Assembly (NCBI RefSeq): GCF_004570385.1
Contig: NZ_SPQL01000001.1
Coordinates: forward strand, 465,336 to 529,335
Direction: 5' to 3'
Length of the DNA stretch: 64,000 nt
DNA from: Blastococcus sp. CT_GayMR19
GTDB taxonomy: Bacteria; Actinomycetota; Actinomycetes; Mycobacteriales; Geodermatophilaceae
The position numbers and the translations under genes are program-made. Numbering within the stretch: the first letter of the stretch is position 1; each line of letters opens with the position of its first letter. Shown in pieces: positions 28,095-37,838 of this stretch. The notes under the pieces are model-generated. The model ran no database searches. It saw only the letters and a program-made list of their open reading frames with translations, and was not told the origin of the DNA.

Positions 28095-30016
28095 CAGACG
28101 ACGGTGAGCGGGATCAGACTGCGGCCGGTGGGGCCTATCTGGATCTCGGTGCCCATGGTCGGGCAGACGCCGCAGTCGTAGCAGGGCGTCCACCGGCAGT
28201 CGGCGACCTCCTCCTCGTTCAGCGCCTCCTGCCAGTCGTCCCAGAGGAACTCCTTGTCCAGGCCGGAGTCGAGGTGGTCCCACGGGAGGATCTCGTGCTC
28301 GGTGCGCTCCCGGGTGGTGAACCAGTCGAGGTCGACGCCGAAGGGGGCCAGCTCCTCGGCGGCCGCCGTCGTCCAGCGGTCGAAGGAGAAGTGCTCGCTC
28401 CAGCCGTCGAACTTCCCGCCCTCGCGCCAGACGCGCTCGATGACCCGGCCGACGCGGCGGTCGCCCCGGGAGAGCAGGCCTTCGATCACGCCGGGCTTGC
28501 CGTCGTGGTAGCGCAGGCCGATGGACTTGCCGATCCGCCGGTCGGCGTTGATCGCCTGCCGCAGGATGCGCAGCCGGTGGTCGATCGTGTCGGCGCTGGC
28601 CTGACCCGCCCACTGGAACGGGGTGTGCGGCTTGGGCACGAAGCCACCGATGGAGACGGTGCAGCGGACGTCCTTCTGGCCGCTGGCCTCCCGGCCGGCC
28701 CGGATGACCTCGACGGCCAGCTCGGCGATCTCCAGCACGTCCTCGTCGGTCTCGGTGGGCAGACCGCACATGAAGTACAGCTTCACCTGGCGCCAGCCGT
28801 TGGCGTAGGCGGTGGTGACCGTCCGGACGAGGTCCTCCTTGGACACCGTCTTGTTGATCACGCGTCGGATCCGCTCGCTGCCGCCCTCGGGCGCGAAGGT
28901 CAGGCCGGAGCGCCGTCCGTTCCGGGAGAGCTCGTTGGCCAGGGTGACGTTGAAGGCGTCGACCCGGGTGCTCGGCAGGGAGAGGCTGGTGTTGGTGCCC
29001 TCGTACCGGTCGGCGAGCTCCTTGGCCAGCTGGCCGATCTCGGAGTGGTCGGCGCTGGACAGCGACAGCAGCCCGACCTCCTCGTAGCCGGTCGCCTTGA
29101 GCCCCTGCTCCACCATCGAGCCGATGCCGGTGATCGTCCGCTCGCGCACCGGGCGGGTGATCATCCCGGCCTGGCAGAAGCGGCAGCCCCGGGTGCAGCC
29201 ACGGAAGATCTCCACGCTCATCCGCTCGTGCACGCTCTCCGCCAGCGGCACGATCGGCGTCTTCGGGTAGGGCCACTCGTCGAGGTCCATGACGGTGCGC
29301 TTGCCGACCTTGACCGGGACGTCGTCGCGCGTCCGCGTGACCGCGGCGATCGCGCCGTCCGCGGCGTAGGAGACGGCGTAGAAGGACGGCACGTAGACGC
29401 CGTCCACCCGCGCCAGGCGGGCGAGGAGCTCGACGCGGCCGCCGGGGCGCCCCTGGGCCTTCCACGCCTTGACGACGTCGGTGATGTCGCCGACCACCTG
29501 CTCGCCGTCACCGAGGACGGCTGCGTCGACGAAGTCGGATACGGGCTCGGGGTTGAAGGCCGCGTGCCCACCGGCGACGACGACGGGGTGGGTCTCGTCG
29601 CGGTCGACGGCGTGCAGCGGGACGCCGGCGAGGTCGAGCGCCTCGAGCAGGTTGGTGTAACCGAGCTCGGTGGCGAAGCTGACGCCGAGCAGGTCGAAGT
29701 CCTTCACCGCGCGGTGGCCGTCGACGGTGAACTGGGGGACGCCGTTCTCGCGCATGAGGGCGGCGAGGTCGGGCCAGACGGCGTACGTGCGCTCGGCCAG
29801 GGCGTCGGGGCGCTCGTTGAGCACCTCGTACAGGATCATCAGGCCCTGGTTGGGCAGGCCCACCTCGTAGGCGTCGGGATACATCAGCGCCCAGTGCACG
29901 GCGGCGCCGTCCCATGGCTTGACCTGGGAGTTCAGTTCACCGCCGACGTACTGGATCGGCTTCTGGATCTGAGCCAGCAGCGGTTCGAGGCGGGGGTAGA
30001 GAGTCTCACCAGTCAT
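28094..30016 (-). CDS. B12-binding radical SAM protein, TIGR03960
   Basis: A 640-residue protein. An N-terminal cobalamin-binding-like Rossmann region (FDLLGVSFATELGYTNLLEAL, VVVAGGHAAFNPEPV) precedes the radical SAM core with its iron-sulfur motif CTRGCRFC. The C-terminus has a further Cys set CYDCGVCPTMG, probably a second cluster or metal site. The length is full for the family. It forms a coupled unit with TIGR03936 downstream. The reaction is unknown; related enzymes methylate or rearrange unactivated carbon. Confidence 0.9.
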   Translation of the reverse strand: MTGETLYPRLEPLLAQIQKPIQYVGGELNSQVKPWDGAAVHWALMYPDAYEVGLPNQGLMILYEVLNERPDALAERTYAVWPDLAALMRENGVPQFTVDGHRAVKDFDLLGVSFATELGYTNLLEALDLAGVPLHAVDRDETHPVVVAGGHAAFNPEPVSDFVDAAVLGDGEQVVGDITDVVKAWKAQGRPGGRVELLARLARVDGVYVPSFYAVSYAADGAIAAVTRTRDDVPVKVGKRTVMDLDEWPYPKTPIVPLAESVHERMSVEIFRGCTRGCRFCQAGMITRPVRERTITGIGSMVEQGLKATGYEEVGLLSLSSADHSEIGQLAKELADRYEGTNTSLSLPSTRVDAFNVTLANELSRNGRRSGLTFAPEGGSERIRRVINKTVSKEDLVRTVTTAYANGWRQVKLYFMCGLPTETDEDVLEIAELAVEVIRAGREASGQKDVRCTVSIGGFVPKPHTPFQWAGQASADTIDHRLRILRQAINADRRIGKSIGLRYHDGKPGVIEGLLSRGDRRVGRVIERVWREGGKFDGWSEHFSFDRWTTAAAEELAPFGVDLDWFTTRERTEHEILPWDHLDSGLDKEFLWDDWQEALNEEEVADCRWTPCYDCGVCPTMGTEIQIGPTGRSLIPLTVV

Positions 30017-30063
30017 GACCGGTCCAGGGTAGCCGCCCCTCGTGAACCGGTTACCCGCGCGAT

Positions 30064-30097
30064 CCGAGGGGCCAAGATGGCCATCTCGGCCCCTCGG
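30064..30097. terminator. Bidirectional hairpin after ndk
   Basis: CCGAGGGGCC (30064-30073) and GGCCCCTCGG (30088-30097) pair perfectly. The spacer contains AGATGGCCATCT, itself a palindrome that extends the stem after one A/C mismatch. It starts 5 bases beyond the ndk stop and is the likely ndk-operon terminator. Confidence 0.8.
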
Positions 30098-30102
30098 GTG
30101 GA

Positions 30103-30513
30103 TCAGCCCAGGTCGGGGAAGAAGAGCTTGACCTCGCGCTCGGCGGACTCGTCGGAGTCGGAGCCGTGCACGATGTTGTTCTGCACCTCGAGGGCGAAGT
30201 CGCCGCGGATCGTGCCGGGGGCGGCCTTCACCGGGTCGGTCGCGCCGGCCAGCGCGCGGAACGCCTCGACGGCGCGCGGGCCCTCGGCCACCAGCGCGAG
30301 CAGCGGCCCGCCGGTGATGAACTCGACGAGGGAGCCGAAGAACGGCCGCTCGCGGTGCTCGGCGTAGTGGGTCTCGGCGGTCTCGCGGTCGAGGGTGCGC
30401 AGCTCGGCGGCGACCAGGCGCAGGCCCTTGGCCTCCAGCCGCGAGATCACCTCGCCGACCAGGCCGCGGGCGACGCCATCAGGCTTGACGAGAATCAGGG
30501 TGCGATCGGTCAC
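30103..30513 (-). CDS. ndk: Nucleoside diphosphate kinase
   Basis: A 136-residue enzyme equilibrating nucleoside di- and triphosphates. LVKPDGV with Lys10 and the catalytic His116 in NNIVHGSDS are present. GTG 30513 is chosen for family length; the upstream in-frame extension lies in DUF4233 coding sequence. It follows DUF4233 by 11 bases in the folC-DUF4233-ndk operon, an order shared with mycobacteria. Confidence 0.97.
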   Translation of the reverse strand: MTDRTLILVKPDGVARGLVGEVISRLEAKGLRLVAAELRTLDRETAETHYAEHRERPFFGSLVEFITGGPLLALVAEGPRAVEAFRALAGATDPVKAAPGTIRGDFALEVQNNIVHGSDSDESAEREVKLFFPDLG

Positions 30514-30524
30514 GGGGCGGCAGC

Positions 30525-30923
30525 CTACGTGGCGGCCGGGCCGGCGCTCCCGCCGTCGCCGGGAGCCGGTACTCCGAAGGGCGAGCCGAGCAGTTCCTTG
30601 CGCACCTGCAGCAGGTACAGCCAGATCAGCGCGAAGGCGCCCGCGACGAACCACATCACGCTGTTGAACAGGCCGGTGAGCAGCAGCGGCACCTGCAGCG
30701 CGGTGCCCACCAGCACGCCGGGCGGACGGCGCTGGATCCCCGACGCCAGGATCAGGACGACGGCGAGCGCGAGCAGGTAGGTGAGCCGGGCACCGCTGAG
30801 TCCACCCTCGGCCTGCGCGATCCCGCGGGGGACGAACAGGGTGGCGATGCCCTCGAGCACCAGGAGGCCGGCGGCGACCCCGCCCAGCGCCCGGCCGGCC
30901 CGCACCGGGTCGGGCGCGGTCAT
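30525..30923 (-). CDS. DUF4233 membrane protein
   Basis: A 132-residue protein with four predicted TM helices ([61 protein letters not shown]). It matches the DUF4233 family that lies between folC and ndk across actinobacteria. The ATG overlaps the folC stop (ATGA). The function is unknown, but the conserved linkage points to a housekeeping role. Confidence 0.88.
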   Translation of the reverse strand: MTAPDPVRAGRALGGVAAGLLVLEGIATLFVPRGIAQAEGGLSGARLTYLLALAVVLILASGIQRRPPGVLVGTALQVPLLLTGLFNSVMWFVAGAFALIWLYLLQVRKELLGSPFGVPAPGDGGSAGPAAT

Positions 30924-32275
30924 GTCCGCCGTCCCGCGAGCAGGGTGCGCGCCTCCCCCGCCGTGATCACGCTGCCGGTCACCAGCACGCCCGAACCGCC
31001 GAGGGCGTCGTCGGGACCGGCCTCGGCCAGCTCGATCGCCTCACCGATCGCGTCGGCCAGCTGCGGGGAGACGCTGACCCGGTCGGCCCCGAAGACGTCG
31101 ACGGCCAGGGCACCCAGCTCGTCGGCGGGCATGGCGCGGGGCGAGCTGTTCTGGGTGACGACGACCTCGGCGCAGACGTCCTCGAGCGCGGCCAGCATCC
31201 CGGCGACGTCCTTGCCGCGGACGCAGCCGACGACGCCGACCAGCCGGGTGAAGTCGAACGACTCCTTGAGCGCGTCCACGCTGGCCGCCATGCCGGCCGG
31301 GTTGTGCGCGGCGTCGACGAGCACCGTCGGGCTGGTGCGGACCCGCTCCAGGCGGCCGGGCGAGCGGACGGCGGCGAACGCCGCGCGGACGGTCTCCTGC
31401 TCGATCGGCCCGGTCGCGGCACCCGCGCCGAGGAACGCCTCGACGGCGGCCAGGGCCGTGACCGCGTTCTGCGCCTGATGCGCGCCGAACAGGGGCAGGA
31501 AGACCTCCTCGTACTCGCCGCCCAGACCCTGCAGCCGCACCTGCTGACCGCCGACGGCGACCCGCCGCTCCAGGACGCCGAACTCGGTGCCCTCCCGGGC
31601 CACCACGGCCTCCACCTCGACCGCCCGGCGGACCAGCGCGTCGAGGGCGCCCGGCTGCTGGTGGGCGAGCACCGCGATGGCCTCGGTCTTGATGATCCCG
31701 GCCTTCTCCCCCGCGATCGTGGCGACGTCGGGACCGAGGTACTCGGCGTGGTCGAGGTCGACCGGCGTCACGACGGCGACCCGCGCGTCGGCCACGTTGG
31801 TCGCGTCCCACGTCCCGCCCATGCCCACCTCGATCACGGCGACGTCGACCGGAGCGTCGGCGAACAGCGCGTAGGCCATGCCCACCATGACCTCGAAGAA
31901 GCTCATCGGGACGTCGCTGCCCGCGTCGACCATCTGCACGTACGGCGCGATGTCGGCGTAGGTCTCGACGAACCGCTCCGCGCTCACCGGCTCGCCGTCC
32001 AGGACGATCCGCTCCCGCATCGACTCCAGGTGCGGGCTGGTGAACCGGCCCACCCGGAGCCCGAAGCCGCGCAGCAGCTCGTCGACCATCCGCGCCGTCG
32101 TCGTCTTGCCGTTGGTGCCGGCCACCTGGATGACCGGCATCGCGCGGTGGGGGGAACCGAGCAGGTCGACCAGGGCGTGGATGCGGGTGAGGGACGGCTC
32201 GACCCGGCTCTCCGGCCAGCGGGCGAGCAGCTCACCCTCGACCCGGGCCAGTTCACCGGTGCTGCTGCTGCTCAT
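30920..32275 (-). CDS. folC: Folylpolyglutamate/dihydrofolate synthase
   Basis: A 451-residue Mur-ligase-fold enzyme that adds glutamate to folates. The ATP loop [13 protein letters not shown], the folate-binding [13 protein letters not shown], the Mg-site [11 protein letters not shown] and the C-terminal [10 protein letters not shown] are all present. The ATG at 32275 gives the family length. It is divergent from valS with a 188-base spacer containing direct repeats; in mycobacteria valS instead lies directly upstream in the same orientation. Confidence 0.96.
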   Translation of the reverse strand: MSSSSTGELARVEGELLARWPESRVEPSLTRIHALVDLLGSPHRAMPVIQVAGTNGKTTTARMVDELLRGFGLRVGRFTSPHLESMRERIVLDGEPVSAERFVETYADIAPYVQMVDAGSDVPMSFFEVMVGMAYALFADAPVDVAVIEVGMGGTWDATNVADARVAVVTPVDLDHAEYLGPDVATIAGEKAGIIKTEAIAVLAHQQPGALDALVRRAVEVEAVVAREGTEFGVLERRVAVGGQQVRLQGLGGEYEEVFLPLFGAHQAQNAVTALAAVEAFLGAGAATGPIEQETVRAAFAAVRSPGRLERVRTSPTVLVDAAHNPAGMAASVDALKESFDFTRLVGVVGCVRGKDVAGMLAALEDVCAEVVVTQNSSPRAMPADELGALAVDVFGADRVSVSPQLADAIGEAIELAEAGPDDALGGSGVLVTGSVITAGEARTLLAGRRT

Positions 32276-32311
32276 CCTCGTCAGGATGCCAGCCGGGACA
32301 CTGGACCGACC

Positions 32312-32438
32312 CCGCGCCCCGGTCCGCTCCTCGCTCGATGCTCCCCGGGCTGTGGTCAGTCGTGACACCTGGCTGGCTCCGCGCCCCGGTCCGCTCCTCG
32401 CTCGTTCCTCGCTGCGATGCTCCCGGGGCTGTCGTCAG
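32312..32438. repeat. Direct repeat between folC and valS
   Basis: A 26-bp block of CCGCGCCCCGGTCCG type is present identically at 32312-32337 and 32379-32404. Each copy is followed by a similar 22-bp block (32338-32359, 32417-32438) that differs at a few positions; the second copy has 12 extra bases between blocks. Sequence of this GAGCGAGGAGCGG type, read on the minus strand, resembles dispersed intergenic repeats of high-GC actinobacteria. A regulatory role is unknown. Confidence 0.8.
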
Positions 32439-32463
32439 CCGCAGGGTTCCTAGGATGAGGCAC

Positions 32464-35049
32464 ATGGTTCCCGACACCGCGACCCCGGCCACCCCTGCCC
32501 TGGGAGCGACCGTCGGCGTACCCGAGAAGCCCTCGCTGGACGGGCTCGAGGAGAAGTGGGTCGACCGCTGGGCGGCCGACGACACCTATGCCTTCGACCG
32601 GGCGGCCGCTCTCGCCGGGCCGCGCGAGCAGATCTACTCGATCGACACTCCCCCGCCAACGGCCAGCGGCTCCCTGCACGTGGGGCACGTCTTCAGCTAC
32701 ACCCACACCGACTTCGTCGCCCGCTACCAGCGGATGCGCGGCAGGCACGTCTTCTACCCGATGGGCTGGGACGACAACGGCCTCCCGACGGAGCGGCGGG
32801 TGCAGAACTACTACGGCGTCCGGTGCGACCCGTCGCTGCACTACGACCCGTCGTTCGAGCCGCCGGCGAACCCGGGCAAGGACCAGGTGCCCATCTCGCG
32901 GCGCAACTTCGTCGAGCTGTGCATGCGCCTGACCGGCGAGGACGAGGCCGAGTACGAGAAGCTCTGGCGCCGCGTCGCGCTCTCCGTCGACTGGTCGGAC
33001 GTCTACCGGACCATCTCGGAGTCCTCCCGCGCCACGGCGCAGCGGATGTTCCTGCACAACCTGGCCCGCGGCGAGGCCTACGCCCAGGAGGCGCCGACCC
33101 TCTGGGACATCACGTTCCGGACCGCCGTCGCCCAGGCGGAGCTCGAGGACCGCGAGCGCCCCGGCGCCTACCACCGGATCTCCTTCTCCGGCCCCGACGG
33201 CCCGGTGTTCATCGAGACCACCCGGCCCGAGCTGCTCCCGGCCTGCGTGGCACTCGTCGCGCACCCGGACGACGAGCGCTACCAGCCGCTGTTCGGCAAG
33301 ACGGTCCGGACGCCGCTGTTCGGCGTCGAGGTGCCGGTCGTCGCCCATCGCCTCGCGGAGCCGGACAAGGGCTCGGGCATCGCGATGATCTGCACCTTCG
33401 GCGACCTCAACGACGTCACGTGGTGGCGGGAGCTGCAGCTGCCCACCCGCCCGATCGTGGGCTGGGACGGCCGGATCCTCGCCGATCCGCCGCCGGGGGT
33501 GCCTGCCTCGCCCTACGACGAGATCGCCGGCAAGACGATGTTCAGCGCCCAGGCCCGCACCGTGGAGCTGCTGCGCGAGTCCGGCGACCTGCACGGCGAG
33601 CCGCGGCAGATCACCCACCAGGTGAAGTTCTTCGAGAAGGGCGAGCGCCCGCTCGAGATCGTCACCACGCGGCAGTGGTACATCCGCAACGGCGGCCGGG
33701 ACGCCGACCTGCGGGCCGCCCTGATCGAGCGCGGCCGGGAGATCCAGTGGGTCCCCGAGCACATGCGGCACCGGTACGAGAACTGGGTCGAGGGGCTCAA
33801 CGGCGACTGGCTGATCAGCCGCCAGCGCTTCTTCGGGGTGCCGTTCCCGGTCTGGTACCGCCTGGACGCCGAGGGCGAGCCGGACTACACCTCGCCGATC
33901 CTCGCGGCCGAGGAGTCGCTGCCGGTCGACCCGTCGTCCGACGTCCCGGACGGGTTCTCGGAGGACCAGCGCGGCATCCCGGGCGGGTTCATGGCGGACC
34001 CCGACGTCATGGACACCTGGGCGACGTCGTCGCTGTCCCCGCAGGTGGCCTCCGGGTGGGACACCGACCCGGAGCTTTTCGCCAAGGTCTTCCCGATGGA
34101 CCAGCGCCCGCAGGCCCACGACATCATCCGCACCTGGCTGTTCTCCACCGTGGTCCGCGCGCACTTCGAGCACGGCGCGGTGCCCTGGACGCACGCCACG
34201 ATCTCCGGCTTCGTGGTCGACCCCGACCGCAAGAAGATGTCGAAGTCGAAGGGCAACGCGACCACGCCGATCGACGTCCTGGAGCGGTACGGCACCGACG
34301 CCGTCCGCTGGCGTGCGGCAGGCGCCCGGCCAGGGGCGGACTCGCCCTTCGACGAGGCGCAGATGAAGGTCGGCCGGCGGCTGGCGATGAAGGTCCTCAA
34401 CGTCGGCAAGTTCGTGCTGGGGCTGGGCGCCTCGGCGGATCTTCCGGCCGACCGCGTCACCGAGGCGATCGACCGCGGGCTGCTCGCGTCGCTGGCTGTG
34501 GTGGTCGACGAGGCCACGGCGGCGTTCGAGTCCTTCAACTACACCCGCGCGCTCGAGGTGGCCGAATCGTTCTTCTGGTCGTTCTGCGACGACTACGTCG
34601 AGCTGGTGAAGTCGCGGGCCTACGGCTCCGGCCCGGCCGCCGAGTCGGCCCAGGCGACGCTGGCCCTGGCGCTGTCGGTGCAGCTGCGGCTGTTCGCCCC
34701 GGTGCTGCCGTTCGTCACCGAGGAGGTCTGGTCGTGGTGGCAGGCCGGGTCGGTGCACCGCGCCGCGTGGCCGGTCGTCTCCGAGCTGCCAGCCGGCGGC
34801 GACCCAGCGGTGGTGACGGCGGCCGCCGAGGCGCTGGCCGGGGTGCGCAAGGCCAAGTCGGACGCCAAGCAGTCGATGCGGGCCGACGTCGAGACGGCGA
34901 CCGTGACCGCCCCCGCCGAGCAGGTGGCGCTGGTGGAGGCCGCCCGCTCCGACCTGGTGGACGCCGGCCGCATCGCGACGCTCTCGATCGTCGCCGGCAC
35001 CGGCCCGCTGACCGTGGACGTCGTCCTGGCCCCGCTCCCGGACGCCTGA
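32464..35049 (+). CDS. valS: Valyl-tRNA synthetase, archaeal-like class
   Basis: An 861-residue class I aminoacyl-tRNA synthetase that charges tRNA-Val. HVGH is at residues 72-75 and KMSKS at 591-595. The N-terminal catalytic block ([19 protein letters not shown]) and the absence of the C-terminal coiled-coil arm place it with the archaeal/rickettsial-type ValS (PRK13208 class) and not with the classical bacterial form. ATG 32464 is chosen because GAGG lies 4 bases upstream; another ATG lies three codons earlier. It is divergent from folC. Confidence 0.93.
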   Translation: MVPDTATPATPALGATVGVPEKPSLDGLEEKWVDRWAADDTYAFDRAAALAGPREQIYSIDTPPPTASGSLHVGHVFSYTHTDFVARYQRMRGRHVFYPMGWDDNGLPTERRVQNYYGVRCDPSLHYDPSFEPPANPGKDQVPISRRNFVELCMRLTGEDEAEYEKLWRRVALSVDWSDVYRTISESSRATAQRMFLHNLARGEAYAQEAPTLWDITFRTAVAQAELEDRERPGAYHRISFSGPDGPVFIETTRPELLPACVALVAHPDDERYQPLFGKTVRTPLFGVEVPVVAHRLAEPDKGSGIAMICTFGDLNDVTWWRELQLPTRPIVGWDGRILADPPPGVPASPYDEIAGKTMFSAQARTVELLRESGDLHGEPRQITHQVKFFEKGERPLEIVTTRQWYIRNGGRDADLRAALIERGREIQWVPEHMRHRYENWVEGLNGDWLISRQRFFGVPFPVWYRLDAEGEPDYTSPILAAEESLPVDPSSDVPDGFSEDQRGIPGGFMADPDVMDTWATSSLSPQVASGWDTDPELFAKVFPMDQRPQAHDIIRTWLFSTVVRAHFEHGAVPWTHATISGFVVDPDRKKMSKSKGNATTPIDVLERYGTDAVRWRAAGARPGADSPFDEAQMKVGRRLAMKVLNVGKFVLGLGASADLPADRVTEAIDRGLLASLAVVVDEATAAFESFNYTRALEVAESFFWSFCDDYVELVKSRAYGSGPAAESAQATLALALSVQLRLFAPVLPFVTEEVWSWWQAGSVHRAAWPVVSELPAGGDPAVVTAAAEALAGVRKAKSDAKQSMRADVETATVTAPAEQVALVEAARSDLVDAGRIATLSIVAGTGPLTVDVVLAPLPDA

Positions 35050-35079
35050 CCCGCGTCGATCCTCCTGCGGGCGTCGGAG

Positions 35080-35134
35080 CGTTGTCCTTGAGTCGGACAT
35101 TCCCGGCGGTGAAACGTCCGGTGCAGGGACAACG
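35080..35134. repeat. 55-bp nested palindrome, left copy
   Basis: The outer arms CGTTGTCC (35080-35087) and GGACAACG (35127-35134) are perfect inverted repeats. The inner arms CGGACATT (35094-35101) and AACGTCCG (35113-35120) match with one mismatch, around the 11-base centre CCCGGCGGTGA. The half-site is therefore CGTTGTCC-N6-CGGACATT. A matching element lies 1,025 bases away on the other side of the DUF559 gene. It may double as the valS terminator. Confidence 0.85.
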
Positions 35135-35203
35135 CTTGTCGGCTGTCCACAGCCTTCGTCGTCGTGGCCGCACGACAACGGCGCCGCCGCGCAGGATCTG
35201 CGC

Positions 35204-36171
35204 GTGCACGACCTCCTCGCACTCCTCGGCCCCTCCCGTACCTCGTCCACGGCTGCCCTGTCGACGGAGGTCGATCCCCGGACGGTGACCCGATGGCTCG
35301 CGTCCGGGCGGCTGGTGCGGCTGCATCCCGGCTGGGTCACCGTCCCGGACTCGCCGACGACTGGACGGTCCGGGCCCACGCCGCGACCGGCTATGCCGGT
35401 GGGCCGCTGAGCCATATGAGTGCGTTGGCCGTCCACGGAGTCGTCGACAACGAGGTCACCCGGCTCAACGTGACCGTCGCGTCGCCTTCACGGGTCAGGA
35501 CGTCACGCTGGTTGCGCGTGCATCGCAGCCGGAATCCGTTCGTGGTCGTCCGGGCACGGGGACTGCCGGCGACGACGATTGCGCGCTCGCTCGTGGACAC
35601 GTGGGGCGACGCTCACCGCTCGCGGGCCATGCGCGGATTCGACGCTGTCGCACGTGAGGCCTTCCTTCGGGCCACGCGCGAACGGCGGGTACGTGTCGTC
35701 GAACTGCACGCTGAACTGGAGATGCGACCCGAGCTCCCGGGACGCGCCGCACTGGTCGAACTGCTGGGGTTGATCGGCTCGGGCGCGCAGAGCGAGCTGG
35801 AGATCTTCGCCGTCCGTCACGTGCTCGCCGTCCCGGGATTGCCCCCGGCACGACAGCAGCACCGGGTGCTGCTCCCCGACGGCCCGGTGTTCCTCGACGC
35901 GGCCTGGCCCGAGGTCAAGCTCGCGATCGAGCTGGACGGTGCGGCATTCCACGGAAGCCAGGAGGCACGCGAACGCGACCTGCGCCGGGATGCCGCCCTC
36001 GCGGCCATGGGCTGGCTCGTGATCCGCTTCAGCTATCGACGAGTGACCCGCGATCCGACCGCGTGCCGCGCTCAGATCGCTGCCGCCTACCGGAGCCGGC
36101 TGAGCGATGTCGCTATGCCGGACATTTCACCGCCCGGAATGTCCGGTGCAGGGACAACGGTCGCACGCTGA
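35204..36171 (+). pseudogene. AbiEi-like/DUF559 nuclease gene, frameshifted
   Basis: The N-terminal 48 codons in frame 35204 encode an AbiEi-type winged-helix start (ALSTEVDPRTVTRWLASGRL, then LVRLHPGWVTVP). The rest lies in the next frame, beginning LADDWTVRAHAATGYAGGP at about 35353. Loss of one G near 35347 explains the break. The C-terminal DUF559 domain has the Vsr-like nuclease core (VFLDAAWPEVKLAIELDG, AFHGSQEARERDLRRD, GWLVIRFSYRRV). The joined product would be about 320 residues and looks otherwise intact. The 3' end of the frame reads into the right-hand palindrome. Proteins of this class are abundant single-copy-locus genes in actinobacteria with unknown function. Confidence 0.8.
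36105..36159. repeat. 55-bp nested palindrome, right copy
   Basis: The spacing is exactly that of the left copy: degenerate outer arm CGATGTCG (36105-36112), inner arm CGGACATT (36119-36126), 11-base centre TCACCGCCCGG, inner arm AATGTCCG (36138-36145) and outer arm GGACAACG (36152-36159). The centre is close to the reverse complement of the left copy's centre. The right half GTCCGGTGCAGGGACAACG is identical in both copies. It overlaps the 3' end of the DUF559 reading frame. Confidence 0.85.
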
Positions 36172-36185
36172 GCAGCCCACCAACG

Positions 36186-36223
36186 CGAACGAGCCCGCCC
36201 CCCGCAGGGGACGGGCTCGTTCG
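36186..36223. terminator. Bidirectional terminator, DUF559/clpX
   Basis: CGAACGAGCCCG (36186-36197) pairs perfectly over 12 bp with CGGGCTCGTTCG (36212-36223). The 14-base loop contains a CCCC/GGGG mini-stem. It lies between convergent genes, 7 bases after the clpX stop. Confidence 0.85.
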
Positions 36224-36230
36224 GGAGGGA

Positions 36231-37505
36231 CTAGGCGGACTTCTCGCGGGGGGCCCGGGTGGGCTTGCGCGGGACGATCGTCGGGTTCACGTGCTCGAGG
36301 ACGACCTCCTTCGTGATGACGACGGAGCCGACGTCCTCACGGCTGGGGATGTCGTACATCACCGACTGGAGCACCTCCTCCATGATCGCGCGGAGCCCAC
36401 GGGCGCCGGTGCCGCGGAGGATGGCCTGGTCGGCGATCGCCTCGAGCGCGTCGTCGGTGAACTCGAGCTCCACGCCGTCGAGCTCGAAGAGCTTCCGGTA
36501 CTGACGCACCAGGGCGTTCTTCGGCTCGGTGAGGATGTTGATCAGCGCCTCACGGTCGAGCTTCTGCACGCTGGTGATCACCGGCAGACGGCCGATGAAC
36601 TCGGGGATCATCCCGAACTTCAGCAGGTCCTCGGGCATGACCTCGGCGAAGGCGTTGGCCTCCGCGATCTCGGCCTTGCCGCGGATCTCGGCACCGAAGC
36701 CGATGCCCTGCTTGCTGGTGCGCTGCTCTATGACCTTCTCCAGGCCGGCGAAGGCGCCACCCACGATGAACAGCACGTTCGTCGTGTCGATCTGGATGAA
36801 CTCCTGGTGCGGGTGCTTGCGGCCACCCTGCGGGGGAACCGACGCCGTCGTCCCCTCGAGGATCTTCAGCAGCGCCTGCTGGACGCCCTCACCGGAGACG
36901 TCGCGGGTGATCGACGGGTTCTCGCTCTTGCGGGCAATCTTGTCGACCTCGTCGATGTAGATGATCCCGGTCTCGGCCCGCTTGACGTCGTAGTCCGCCG
37001 CCTGGATGAGCTTGAGCAGGATGTTCTCGACGTCCTCACCGACGTAGCCGGCCTCGGTGAGCGCGGTGGCGTCGGCGATGGCGAAGGGCACGTTGAGCAT
37101 GCGGGCGAGGGTCTGGGCCAGGTGCGTCTTGCCGCAGCCGGTCGGGCCCATCAGCAGGATGTTGGACTTGGCCAGCTCCACCGACTCGTCGCGGGAGCCA
37201 CTGGCCGCGCCGGCCTGGATGCGCTTGTAGTGGTTGTAGACGGCGACCGACAGGGTTCGCTTGGCCTTGTCCTGGCCGATGACGTACTGCTCGAGGAAGT
37301 CGTGGATCTCCTTGGGCTTCGGCAGCTCGTCGAACTTGAGGTCCGAGGACTCCGAGAGCTCCTCCTCGATGATCTCGTTGCAGAGATCGATGCACTCGTC
37401 GCAGATGTAGACCCCGGGGCCCGCGATGAGCTTCTTGACCTGCTTCTGGCTCTTCCCGCAGAACGAGCACTTGAGCAGGTCACCGCTCTCACCGATTCGT
37501 GCCAC
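36231..37505 (-). CDS. clpX: ClpX unfoldase subunit
   Basis: A 424-residue AAA+ unfoldase that feeds the ClpP protease. The zinc-binding domain has Cys13, Cys16, Cys35 and Cys38. Walker [10 protein letters not shown] (near residue 118), Walker [10 protein letters not shown] and a basic C-terminus follow. The start is GTG 37505 with GGAGG about 8 bases upstream. It lies 333 bases downstream of the two clpP genes in the conserved tig-clpP-clpP-clpX order. Confidence 0.98.
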   Translation of the reverse strand: MARIGESGDLLKCSFCGKSQKQVKKLIAGPGVYICDECIDLCNEIIEEELSESSDLKFDELPKPKEIHDFLEQYVIGQDKAKRTLSVAVYNHYKRIQAGAASGSRDESVELAKSNILLMGPTGCGKTHLAQTLARMLNVPFAIADATALTEAGYVGEDVENILLKLIQAADYDVKRAETGIIYIDEVDKIARKSENPSITRDVSGEGVQQALLKILEGTTASVPPQGGRKHPHQEFIQIDTTNVLFIVGGAFAGLEKVIEQRTSKQGIGFGAEIRGKAEIAEANAFAEVMPEDLLKFGMIPEFIGRLPVITSVQKLDREALINILTEPKNALVRQYRKLFELDGVELEFTDDALEAIADQAILRGTGARGLRAIMEEVLQSVMYDIPSREDVGSVVITKEVVLEHVNPTIVPRKPTRAPREKSA

Positions 37506-37838
37506 CTGCTGACCTCCACCTGTGAAGCGCGGGCCCTGGTCTCAGGAGCCTGCGGTTGATTCTGGCTGCTCTGCCCCTGATCGGCCTCATGTTTCGGGCT
37601 GCAATTCGGGCGGCCCTGCGAGGCATTCCTCCCGGCGTTCGTGGCCGGGGATCGGGCTCTCGAAGACCGTAACCCTCGCCACCGACGTCCCCGGGCAGTG
37701 ACTCACCCGGTTCTGCCGACCGTCCCACTTCTGTCCCGCTGGTGCCCCGCGCCCCTCGGACGACTGCGCTCCTCGTGACCGCGAGACGACCGACGGTACG
37801 GGCCGAGGACGCGACACGCGCGCCCTCGGCCCACTCCG
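37506..37838. other. clpP-clpX spacer
   Basis: No gene can be supported in these 333 bases. The stretch on the clpX side is less GC-rich than its surroundings (around 37575-37610) and probably carries a separate clpX promoter. No strong hairpin was found. Confidence 0.35.

Noticed and set aside
24609..28181. A 1,190-codon plus-strand frame opposite rne and TIGR03936
   Set aside because: It is Arg/Gly/Val-rich antisense of the repetitive rne coding sequence.
32276..32463. T-box leader in front of valS
   Set aside because: The conserved T-box bulge and specifier arrangement are not visible. The region is explained by direct repeats.
32356..35436. A 1,026-codon minus-strand frame opposite valS
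   Set aside because: It is the antisense of valS, kept open by high GC. It has no family resemblance and no ribosome binding site.
36063..37559. A 498-codon plus-strand frame opposite clpX
   Set aside because: It is antisense of clpX and crosses the terminator.
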